Shown: piece by piece, positions 1 through 5,984 of the stretch
Position numbering within the stretch: the first letter of the stretch is position 1
How the letters are laid out: every line of letters begins with the position of its first letter
Assembly (NCBI GenBank): GCA_946533615.1
Contig: CAMNBY010000132.1
Location: 1-9,363 of the forward strand
Length of the DNA stretch: 9,363 nucleotides
Direction of reading: 5' to 3'
Source of the DNA: an uncultured Clostridia bacterium
GTDB lineage: Bacteria; Bacillota; Clostridia; Oscillospirales; Ruminococcaceae
The notes under the pieces: model-generated
What the model saw: the letters and a program-made list of their open reading frames with translations, nothing else
What the model was told of the DNA's origin: nothing
The model's database searches: none
Translations under genes and position numbers: made by a program

Positions 1-10
1 CGGGGGTGAA

Positions 11-41
11 TTTCAAAACGCTCCGGGGGAGCGTTTTGAAA
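11..41. terminator. Perfect 14-bp hairpin, possible terminator of an upstream gene
   Basis: Bases 11-24 are the exact reverse complement of 28-41, with a GGG loop. The stem has a GC-rich core (ACGCTCC) and AAAA/TTTT outer pairs, so it resembles a symmetric intrinsic terminator, but the T run is only four bases long on either strand. It may end a gene lying left of the window, or it may simply be the first stem of the structured region that follows. Confidence 0.4.
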
Positions 42-206
42 GAGGGGCGTGCCCTGCAAGGGAGGGCCGCCCCTTTGAGGGTATAGATGACCCTCCCCTC
101 AAGCCGCCTGCGGCTTGACGAACACAGCGTGTACCACGCAATCCGCGAGATCACTCGCAAGCTCGACCCGGGCGCGGGTGCGCAAGTCGCGTGATCGGCG
201 GCAAGC

Positions 207-233
207 CGCCTCACAACAGCGAAATGTGCCGGG
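207..233. repeat. Imperfect direct repeat, copy 1
   Basis: This 27-base segment begins CGCCTCACAAC and ends ATGTGCCGGG. It matches 327-353 at 23 of 27 positions by eye, with all differences clustered in the middle. Both copies are preceded by a GCAAG a few bases upstream. The copies start 120 bases apart and are in the same orientation, so they cannot pair with each other; they suggest a duplicated module within the region. Confidence 0.6.
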
Positions 234-326
234 GCTCCCTCGCGATACGGTGGGGGTCAGCCGGATAGAGTGAGAGGAGAACGCCCTAACAAGGGTCGAG
301 CAGAAGGAACCGTCCCAGCAAGACCT

Positions 327-353
327 CGCCTCACAACTGTGTGATGTGCCGGG
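327..353. repeat. Imperfect direct repeat, copy 2
   Basis: This is the second copy of the segment at 207-233. It keeps both ends (CGCCTCACAAC and ATGTGCCGGG) and differs at four positions in the centre. It lies just before an A-rich stretch and a C run (361-377), where the structured region appears to end. Confidence 0.6.
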
Positions 354-403
354 TAGCGTAAAAGAAAAAAGCCCCCCAAACATTTGACAAGCCTATCATA
401 CTC

Positions 404-433
404 CTGTCACAAACAGGCTGTAAGGTATATAAT
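404..433 (+). promoter_or_regulatory. Predicted sigma-A-type promoter of the ABC/DUF4340 operon
   Basis: A perfect TATAAT lies at 428-433, with CTGTCA at 404-409 as a 4-of-6 match to the -35 box and an 18-base spacer. It sits about 57 bases before the first start codon, between the structured region and the operon, and no other good promoter is seen inside the operon. A better -35 match (TTGACA, 384-389) has no convincing -10 at the right distance. A small inverted repeat, CCTGT (403-407) with ACAGG (413-417), overlaps the -35 box and could be an operator, but it is short enough to be chance. Confidence 0.6.
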
Positions 434-443
434 GGAATAAAAT

Positions 444-462
444 GTGAGAGAACGCATCTCAC
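444..462 (+). promoter_or_regulatory. Inverted repeat in the operon leader
   Basis: GTGAGA (444-449) and TCTCAC (457-462) form a 6-bp inverted repeat with a 7-base spacer. It lies directly downstream of the predicted -10 box, where a transcript would begin at about 440. It could be a repressor-binding site or a small leader hairpin. No regulator gene is in the window to pair it with. Confidence 0.35.
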
Positions 463-490
463 GCCAAACAGGAAGGACTGATCGTAAGAA

Positions 491-1450
491 ATGATCGAAG
501 TACAGAATCTGTCGAAGCACTACGGAGATAAACGTGCTGTAGACAATATCTCGTTCCGTGCCGAGGACGGAGAGATACTGGGCTTCCTCGGGCCGAACGG
601 CGCAGGGAAGTCTACTACGATGAATATACTTACGGGCTATATCTCGGCCACCGACGGCCGTGCCCTGATCGACGGCATCGACATACTTGAGGAGCCGATC
701 AAGGCAAAGCAGAAGATCGGCTATCTGCCCGAGCTGCCGCCGCTCTATCTTGATATGACCGTCAAGGAGTATCTGAAATTTGTATATGACATCAAAAAAT
801 GCAAGCTGCCAAGAAATACCCACCTGAAGGATATTTGCAGCCTCGTCAAGATCGAGCACGTCTATGACCGCGTGATAAAGAATCTCTCCAAGGGCTACAA
901 GCAGAGAGTAGGACTTGCGCAGGCGCTTGTCGGCAACCCGAATGTGCTTATTCTCGACGAGCCTACCGTCGGCCTCGACCCGAAGCAGATCATCGAGATC
1001 AGAACACTTATCAAAAAGCTTGGACGGAACCATACCGTCATCCTCTCCTCCCATATCCTCTCGGAGGTGCAGGCAGTCTGCGACAAGATCGTAGTTATCA
1101 GCGAGGGAAAGATCGTCGCCAACGACACCGAGGATAACCTCTCGAAGCGCCTCTCCGCCGACCATAAGCTCTCCGTCAGGATCGACGGCAGCAAGGAAAA
1201 GGTCGCCGCGATGCTGGAAAGCATCAGAGATGTGGAGAGCGTCAACATCGGCGCACATCACGGAAACAACGTCTATGACTACAAGGTCGAGTCCAGGGAG
1301 GGCTCGGATATAAGGCGCGAGCTTTTCTCACGCTGCGCCGACAGAGGCTTCCCGATACTCGAGATGCGCTCCAGCGAGCTCTCGCTTGAGGATATCTTCC
1401 TCAAGCTCACCATGGGCGAGAGCATTGAAACTGACGGAGGTGACAACTGA
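491..1450 (+). CDS. ABC transporter ATP-binding protein, GldA-like
   Basis: This is the cytoplasmic ATPase that should power the permease encoded by the next gene. The 319-residue sequence shows the full ABC set: Walker A GPNGAGKST (34-42), signature LSKGYKQRV (132-140), Walker B VLILDEP (152-158), D-loop GLDP (161-164) and H-loop histidine 188. The Q-loop position reads GYLPEL, with Glu where many ABC proteins have Gln; I believe this is common in the GldA-type subgroup. Residues from about 225 onward form a C-terminal accessory domain of the kind seen in ABC-2 exporters. The start at 491 places the canonical first strand (MIEVQNLSKHYG) at the N-terminus; GGAAGGA (471-477) is a rather distant ribosome site. 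The stop overlaps the next start by one base (TGATG). The family is clear; the substrate is unknown. Confidence 0.95.
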   Translation: MIEVQNLSKHYGDKRAVDNISFRAEDGEILGFLGPNGAGKSTTMNILTGYISATDGRALIDGIDILEEPIKAKQKIGYLPELPPLYLDMTVKEYLKFVYDIKKCKLPRNTHLKDICSLVKIEHVYDRVIKNLSKGYKQRVGLAQALVGNPNVLILDEPTVGLDPKQIIEIRTLIKKLGRNHTVILSSHILSEVQAVCDKIVVISEGKIVANDTEDNLSKRLSADHKLSVRIDGSKEKVAAMLESIRDVESVNIGAHHGNNVYDYKVESREGSDIRRELFSRCADRGFPILEMRSSELSLEDIFLKLTMGESIETDGGDN

Positions 1451-2328
1451 TGGGTGCAGTATTCAGAAGAGAGACCCTCTCTTATTTCACATCTCCTATA
1501 GGCTATATTTTCTTAGCCGCCTTTTACGCATTTTCGGCGTTCAGCTTTTCCCGCCAGTCGCTGGTCTTCGGAACGACCTCGATGGACGGCGTCTTTCAGG
1601 AGCTGATGATAATTCTCATCGTGCTTATCCCGATACTTACGATGCGTACTCTTTCCGAGGAAAAGAAGAACAAGACCGACCAGTGCCTGCTGACAGCGCC
1701 TATCAGCCTCGGCGGCATCGTCGCAGGAAAGTTCTTCGCCGCGTTTCTGATCTATGTGCTCGGCATCGCCATCACCCTTGTATATGCCATCGTCATCGCG
1801 GCCTTCGCCGCCCCCGACTGGATGGTCATTACGGGCAATATCATCGGCCTTGCGCTGCTGGGCTCGGCCTTTATCTCTGTTGGCATCTTCTTCTCGTCCC
1901 TGACCGAGAACCAGGTGGTCTCGGCGGTGATGAGCTTCATCTGCATGGTGATGCTCTATCTGCTCACCAACGTTGCGGGCGTTGTGCCTACCGATTTCAT
2001 CGAGAACCTTATGCCCGACCTCTCCGCCGTCTGGAGAGCCGTTATCGTCGAGGCGATAGTGATAATACTTACCGCCGCAGCCTTCCTAATGCTCGGCAAA
2101 AAGACCTCGGCGCTCATCATCGGCCTCATCGCCGCGATCGTGCTGGGCGTGTTCGCCGTGAACGGCGAGATCATCCCCACCGTGTTTGAAAAGCTCTCCT
2201 TCTGGGAAAGATATGTGGGCTTTACCTACGGTCTTTTTGACCTTTCAAACGCGCTCTATTTCATCAGCGCTACAGTAGTGTTCCTGTTCCTGACGGTCAG
2301 GGTGCTCGAAAAGCGCCGCTGGGCTTAA
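1450..2328 (+). CDS. ABC-2 type permease, GldF-like
   Basis: This is the membrane-spanning partner of the upstream ATPase. The 292 residues contain about eight hydrophobic segments, near 16-32, 49-66, 92-120, 127-149, 156-174, 197-215, 221-237 and 264-284. The cytoplasmic stretch RTLSEEKKNKTDQCLLTAP (66-84) after the second segment matches the EEK...LLTxP coupling-helix region of GldF-type ABC-2 permeases. The C-terminus, LTVRVLEKRRW, is also typical of these proteins. The start is decided by GGAGGTGA at 1436-1443, six bases before the ATG, inside the end of the ATPase gene; the 1-base overlap implies translational coupling. Segments 197-237 look like an extra hydrophobic pair compared with the usual six-helix permease of about 240 residues. 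The substrate is not known. Confidence 0.9.
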   Translation: MGAVFRRETLSYFTSPIGYIFLAAFYAFSAFSFSRQSLVFGTTSMDGVFQELMIILIVLIPILTMRTLSEEKKNKTDQCLLTAPISLGGIVAGKFFAAFLIYVLGIAITLVYAIVIAAFAAPDWMVITGNIIGLALLGSAFISVGIFFSSLTENQVVSAVMSFICMVMLYLLTNVAGVVPTDFIENLMPDLSAVWRAVIVEAIVIILTAAAFLMLGKKTSALIIGLIAAIVLGVFAVNGEIIPTVFEKLSFWERYVGFTYGLFDLSNALYFISATVVFLFLTVRVLEKRRWA

Positions 2329-2343
2329 AGGAGGGGATATATC

Positions 2344-4164
2344 ATGGCAAAGAACAAGAAGCGCGGCACTCAGCCCGCGAATACAAACAAGGCAAACCCC
2401 GAAAGATCCGCCGAGCTCGAGCAGGAGCTTGACGCAGTAAACGAGCCCGCTGCTCCCGAGCCCGCAGAAGAGCCCGCCGAGGTAAAGGAGAAGATCTCCG
2501 CACCCATCGAGGACCTGCTGGGAAGCGTTGTCAAGGAGCAGAAGTCGGGCGCCAAAAAGACCGAGAAGACCGAGGAGCACGATGAAGACAGAGACAGCGA
2601 CAAGGACGACCACCCTAAAAGTAAGGCAAAGTCCAAGGCAAACATCAGGCAGATAAAGCACGGCATGAGCGCCACGATCCTGACGATCATCTTCATCGCC
2701 GCCGTGGTGCTGGTGAATGTCATCGCGACCATCATCTTCGAGCGCTATCCCCTTACCTTCGACCTCACGGACAAGAAGAAGTTCTCGATCTCCGACGAGT
2801 CGATAGACTATGTCAAGACCATCAACACCGACGTGCTGATAACCGTCTTCGCCGACGAGGACGACTTCTGCTACCTCAGCGACTACACAAACCAGGCCGA
2901 CGAGGTAATGAAGAAATATTCACAGTACAACAGCCACATCAGCTACCGCTTTGTGGTGCCCGATTCCAACCCCGACATCGTTGCGGAATACGGCGTTGAC
3001 ACCACCTCGGCCTACGACATCATAGTCGAGACCAACCCCACAAGCGACATCAAGCGTACAAGGAAGATCCTGCTCACCGACCTTGTTACCTTCAAGGACG
3101 AGTTTTTGCAGAACCTGAATTCCTACTACGGAATGACCATCGAGCAGATGGCAAAGAACTTCGGCGCCCTGAGAGTGCTGCAAACCTACGGCAGCATGGT
3201 CGAGGCCTCCCGCGCAGACGAGGCCTTCGTTTCGGCCTTCATGGCAGTGGCAGACCCCAACCCCGTAACAGCCGTGTTCCTCACGGGCTGTGCCGAGGCC
3301 GCCGAGCTTTCATACCTGCACACCCTGCTTGAAGCTAACGGATATTTCGTTCAGGACATCGACATCACAAAAGAGGAGATCCCGGAGGACGCGGCTCTTG
3401 TAATAATCCCCGCACCGACAAAGGACTACCTGCCCGAAGAGGTGCAGAAGGTCGAGGACTTCCTTGAGAACGACGGAAAAATGGGCAAGCAGCTGCTTTA
3501 CTGTGCGTCTATCCAGCAGGGCAAGACCCCCAACCTTGACGAGCTGCTGGCCGAGTGGGGCTTGCAGTTCGAGGAAGCGGTCGTCTGCGAGCAGGATACC
3601 GATTTCTACTACCAGATGCCCTTCAACACCATCGCCGCAAGCGTTTCCGACAACTTTACTCAGGACGTTACCGCCGATGCTCCGAAGCTGCTGAACCTGG
3701 GCTCGCGCCCGATAAAGCTGCTCTTTGACGAGCGGGGCAATACCGGCACCGAGGCTTATGTCACCTCAAACGCCAGCGCCTACACCGCAGATATGAATAA
3801 CGGCGAGACCATATCGAACGGCCAGCAGATCTACACCGCCGTGGCCTCAAGAGCCGTGTTCTCGTCTACGGACGCCAGCGCCACCTACAGCAACATCGTG
3901 GCCTTCGGCGCGGTGGAGACCCTCTCCGACCAGTACCTGCAAAACGCAAGATTTGACAACCGCGAGTATATACTCAGCCTGCTCAACGGCGTGACCGGCA
4001 AGACAAACACGGGCATCACTATCCAGCCCACGGTCATCTCGGCGGAGCTCTACTCCCTCACCGAGAAGCAGACCTCTGTGCTGCAGTGGACGTTCACGCT
4101 GATAATCCCTGCGGTCGTGCTGATAATCGGCGGCGTTGTCTGGTACAGGAGAAAGAACAGATAA
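2344..4164 (+). CDS. GldG-like auxiliary component of an ABC exporter
   Basis: This 606-residue protein resembles GldG and the ABC_transp_aux family (PF09822), which are encoded beside GldA/GldF-type transporters and thought to form part of the complex. The order is: an unusual cytoplasmic tail (1-107) rich in Glu, Lys, Pro and Ala, probably disordered; a membrane segment at about 108-132; a large outside domain starting with the typical YPLTFDLTDKKKFSISDES (135-153); and a second membrane helix near the C-terminus (about 580-600), followed by YRRKNR. The domain at about 300-420 (e.g. ALVIIPAPTKDYLPEEV) fits the flavodoxin-like fold described for the family. AAGGAGG at 2328-2334 precedes the ATG. 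Without the tail, the length is near what I expect for the family. Both membrane anchors and the context agree; the biochemical role is unknown. Confidence 0.88.
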   Translation: MAKNKKRGTQPANTNKANPERSAELEQELDAVNEPAAPEPAEEPAEVKEKISAPIEDLLGSVVKEQKSGAKKTEKTEEHDEDRDSDKDDHPKSKAKSKANIRQIKHGMSATILTIIFIAAVVLVNVIATIIFERYPLTFDLTDKKKFSISDESIDYVKTINTDVLITVFADEDDFCYLSDYTNQADEVMKKYSQYNSHISYRFVVPDSNPDIVAEYGVDTTSAYDIIVETNPTSDIKRTRKILLTDLVTFKDEFLQNLNSYYGMTIEQMAKNFGALRVLQTYGSMVEASRADEAFVSAFMAVADPNPVTAVFLTGCAEAAELSYLHTLLEANGYFVQDIDITKEEIPEDAALVIIPAPTKDYLPEEVQKVEDFLENDGKMGKQLLYCASIQQGKTPNLDELLAEWGLQFEEAVVCEQDTDFYYQMPFNTIAASVSDNFTQDVTADAPKLLNLGSRPIKLLFDERGNTGTEAYVTSNASAYTADMNNGETISNGQQIYTAVASRAVFSSTDASATYSNIVAFGAVETLSDQYLQNARFDNREYILSLLNGVTGKTNTGITIQPTVISAELYSLTEKQTSVLQWTFTLIIPAVVLIIGGVVWYRRKNR

Positions 4165-4181
4165 AGAGGTGACCTTCAATT
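4165..4181 (+). promoter_or_regulatory. Ribosome binding site supporting an ATT start codon
   Basis: AGAGGTGA (4165-4172) matches seven of eight bases of the ideal Shine-Dalgarno GGAGGTGA. It lies six bases before ATT (4179-4181). The permease gene in the same operon uses GGAGGTGA with the same six-base spacing before its ATG. There is no ATG, GTG or TTG in this frame between the in-frame stop TGA (4170-4172) and GTG 4218. Confidence 0.65.
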
Positions 4182-5651
4182 AACGGAAAGATACAGGGAA
4201 TAATAATCGGAGGCGTCGTGGTCGCGGCTCTGGGCGGAACGCTTGCGTTTCTCGAGCTCACGGGCGGCAAGGACGATGCTTCCTCGGCGGACGACTCTTC
4301 GGCAGTGATAAAAAAAGTTGACGAAGAGGCCGATCCCACAAAGCTGATAGACGTTCAGGCTTCGGACATAGTCTCGGTCGTTGTGGATAACAGCTACGGC
4401 GGCTTCACCCTCGAGCGTCCCGCTTCGGGCAAGAGCGAGTGGAACATCAAGGAGCTGACAGGCCTTGACCAGATCTCGTCCTACAAGTCCGACATAGCCA
4501 ACGACCTCTCGCAGCTGGAAAGCTACAAGACGGTCGAGGAAAACGCAGAGGATCTGAGCAAATACGGCCTTGCCGAGCCCGAGGCGACGTTCACCGTCAA
4601 TTTTGCGGACGGCACCGAACGCACCTTCCTCATCGGAGACATCGCCACCAAGAACCGCTACCGCTATTTCTGCGAGAAGGACTCGAAAACGGTCTACATG
4701 GTCGTGAAATCCATCTTCAACAACATCATCGACCGCAAGGAGGAGTTCGTGAACAAGTTCCTCATCGAGGACTCCTCGGGCACCGACCCCTACGGCGAGC
4801 TCAGGGTCAAGAGAAAGGACCTTGGCTACGAGATGGTGTTCGTGCAGGACGAGAGCGAGGACGAGTCGCTGATCTCGGCGCAGGTGATGACCGAGCCGAT
4901 CTTTGCAAATCTTAATATCTCGGTCTCGGCAAAGATAACCCACGGCCTCTACGGTCTGACGGCGTCGCGCTGCGAGAAGATCTTCCCCTCCGAGGAGGAC
5001 TTTGGGACCTACGGCCTTGACGATCCGCAGTGCACAGTCACCTTCAAGGGCGAGGGCTATGACTACGAGCTTAGGATAGGCAATGAGATACACGCCACCG
5101 ACGAGAACGGCAAGGAGATCGACGAGATAGCCGCCTACTACTGCTACGTCACGGGCGTTGATAACAGAGACTGCATCTGGCAGATAGATGCAGAGAACCT
5201 GCTCTACGCAAGCTTCATGCCGGGCGATGTTATCTCTCTTATGACCACCAACAGGATCGAGAACATCGACACCATGAAGGTGACCGTTGACGGCAAGACC
5301 CACGACTACAAGGTCGTGACAGACAGCGACGGCCAGGTGACAAACGTAAGACAGGGCAACGACGAGCTCGACGTTTACGGCTTCAAGAGCCTTTACCAGT
5401 TCCTGCTGTCCTGCCCCACCGACGAGATATATTTCGACGAGGTAACGGGCGAGCCGGAAATGACAGTCGAGCTGAGCCTGACAGACGGCGAGACCGAAAC
5501 TCTCGAATACTACCGCGAGAGCGCAAGGCGAACTATCGTTGCCCTTAACGGCAGACCCTCCTACAGGATAGAATCCCGCTGGGTGGACGGCTTTAAGGAA
5601 AACGTCGGGCTGCTTGAAGAAGGCAAGGAATTAAAAGAATATACTGAATAA
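4179..5651 (+). CDS. Membrane-anchored DUF4340 domain protein
   Basis: This protein belongs to the DUF4340 family (PF14238), commonly encoded next to GldG-like proteins and assumed to work outside the membrane with the transporter. From ATT 4179 it has 490 residues: a short basic start (NGKIQ), a membrane helix (about 7-26), an acidic linker, then a large extracytoplasmic region. Two similar modules are visible, DLSKYGLAEPEATFTVNFADG (from 125) and DFGTYGLDDPQCTVTF (from 274), each leading to an L-x-IG strand, so the domain is internally duplicated. The usual prediction would be GTG 4218 (477 residues), which has GGAGG (4209-4213) four bases upstream but would remove the basic residues and half of the helix. 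The ATT start gives a 14-base gap, like the other operon gaps. An ATG changed by mutation or sequence error is the main alternative. Confidence 0.85.
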   Translation: MNGKIQGIIIGGVVVAALGGTLAFLELTGGKDDASSADDSSAVIKKVDEEADPTKLIDVQASDIVSVVVDNSYGGFTLERPASGKSEWNIKELTGLDQISSYKSDIANDLSQLESYKTVEENAEDLSKYGLAEPEATFTVNFADGTERTFLIGDIATKNRYRYFCEKDSKTVYMVVKSIFNNIIDRKEEFVNKFLIEDSSGTDPYGELRVKRKDLGYEMVFVQDESEDESLISAQVMTEPIFANLNISVSAKITHGLYGLTASRCEKIFPSEEDFGTYGLDDPQCTVTFKGEGYDYELRIGNEIHATDENGKEIDEIAAYYCYVTGVDNRDCIWQIDAENLLYASFMPGDVISLMTTNRIENIDTMKVTVDGKTHDYKVVTDSDGQVTNVRQGNDELDVYGFKSLYQFLLSCPTDEIYFDEVTGEPEMTVELSLTDGETETLEYYRESARRTIVALNGRPSYRIESRWVDGFKENVGLLEEGKELKEYTE

Positions 5652-5664
5652 GGAGAGGATATCA

Positions 5665-5943
5665 ATGGCAGAAAAGAAATCACCGTTTTTCACTTATAAG
5701 GGCGTGCCGCTCGTAAGAAAGGGCAACATGATCTATTTCGGCAATATGTATGACGAGTTCATCGTTGAGATCACGATACTCGGCACCGAGAAGCAGGGCG
5801 GCATCGACGTCGCCAATAAGGTAAGGATGAGAAAGATGGCAACAGACCTCACCCTTCCTCCCAACCAGCAGATCGTAAAGATGGCCGAGAAGCCCAGCCT
5901 CTACGAGGCTCTCGACATCGCCTGCGCCTGGCTGAAGGTATAA
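5665..5943 (+). CDS. Small conserved-type protein of unknown function
   Basis: This 92-residue protein is the last gene of the operon, 13 bases after the DUF4340 gene, with AAGGAGAGG (5650-5658) six bases before its ATG. It has no signal peptide, no membrane segment and no cysteine except one near the C-terminus (CAWLKV), so it is predicted to be cytoplasmic. The N-terminal part (FFTYKGVPLVRKGNMIYFGN, 8-27) looks beta-rich, and the C-terminal part (SLYEALDIACAWLKV) should form a helix. I recall similar short hypothetical proteins with the pattern YKGxPLVRxGNxIYxG in other Clostridia, but I know of no assigned function. Codon use and ribosome site match its neighbours, so I am confident it is a real gene. 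Its position suggests, without proving, a link to the transporter complex. Confidence 0.85.
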   Translation: MAEKKSPFFTYKGVPLVRKGNMIYFGNMYDEFIVEITILGTEKQGGIDVANKVRMRKMATDLTLPPNQQIVKMAEKPSLYEALDIACAWLKV

Positions 5944-5945
5944 TA

Positions 5946-5979
5946 AAAAAATCTCTTCCCCTGCGGGAAGAGATTTTTT
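5946..5979. terminator. Bidirectional intrinsic terminator between converging operons
   Basis: Bases 5946-5960 are the exact reverse complement of 5965-5979, with a CTGC loop. The 15-bp stem has a GC-rich loop-proximal part (CTTCCC with GGGAAG) and six A-T pairs at its base, giving a T run after the stem on both strands. It starts three bases after the stop codon of the 92-residue gene and ends six bases before the end of the minus-strand dehydratase-like gene, so one element serves both operons. Confidence 0.93.
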
Positions 5980-5984
5980 GTTTG

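Larger units (their letters stand above)
1..380. other. Gene-free, hairpin-rich intergenic region (possible structured RNA or repeated element)
   Basis: I find no credible protein here: the only long reading frame (minus strand, 99-383) is rich in Cys, Ser and Arg, matches no family I know, and has no ribosome site I can see. The DNA is unusually self-complementary. Stems read directly are 11-24 with 28-41, 51-55 with 63-67 (extended by 43-49 with 68-74), 77-82 with 90-95, 101-107 with 110-116, 149-154 with 191-196 enclosing 166-170 with 175-179, and 197-202 with 205-210. A 9-bp long-range pair joins 161-169 to 293-301, and a 27-base segment is repeated at 207-233 and 327-353. This could be a multicopy intergenic element or an untranslated structured RNA; the strand cannot be decided. 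I recognise no known RNA family. Confidence 0.45.

Noticed and set aside
1..380. CRISPR array
   Set aside because: Only two imperfect copies of one 27-base segment, 120 bases apart, with no regular spacers and no cas genes in the window.
99..383. 94-residue minus-strand reading frame in the left intergenic region
   Set aside because: Its composition is unlike the other genes (many Cys, Ser, Arg), it overlaps the hairpins and direct repeat, and it has no family resemblance or visible ribosome site. The frame is better explained by GC-rich non-coding DNA.
384..412. Perfect TTGACA at 384-389 as the -35 box
   Set aside because: With 16-18 base spacing the -10 would fall at about 406-413 (TCACAA-like), a poor match. 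The TATAAT at 428-433 is too far away for this -35.
407..1261. 284-residue minus-strand frame opposite the ABC ATPase gene
   Set aside because: It is the antisense shadow of a clear ABC ATPase with all motifs, and covers the operon promoter leader. No family pattern is seen.
4176..5303. 375-residue minus-strand frame opposite the DUF4340 gene
   Set aside because: The length is striking but follows from biased codon use of the real gene. Its protein is a Val/Leu/Asp-rich mirror with no recognisable motif or ribosome site.
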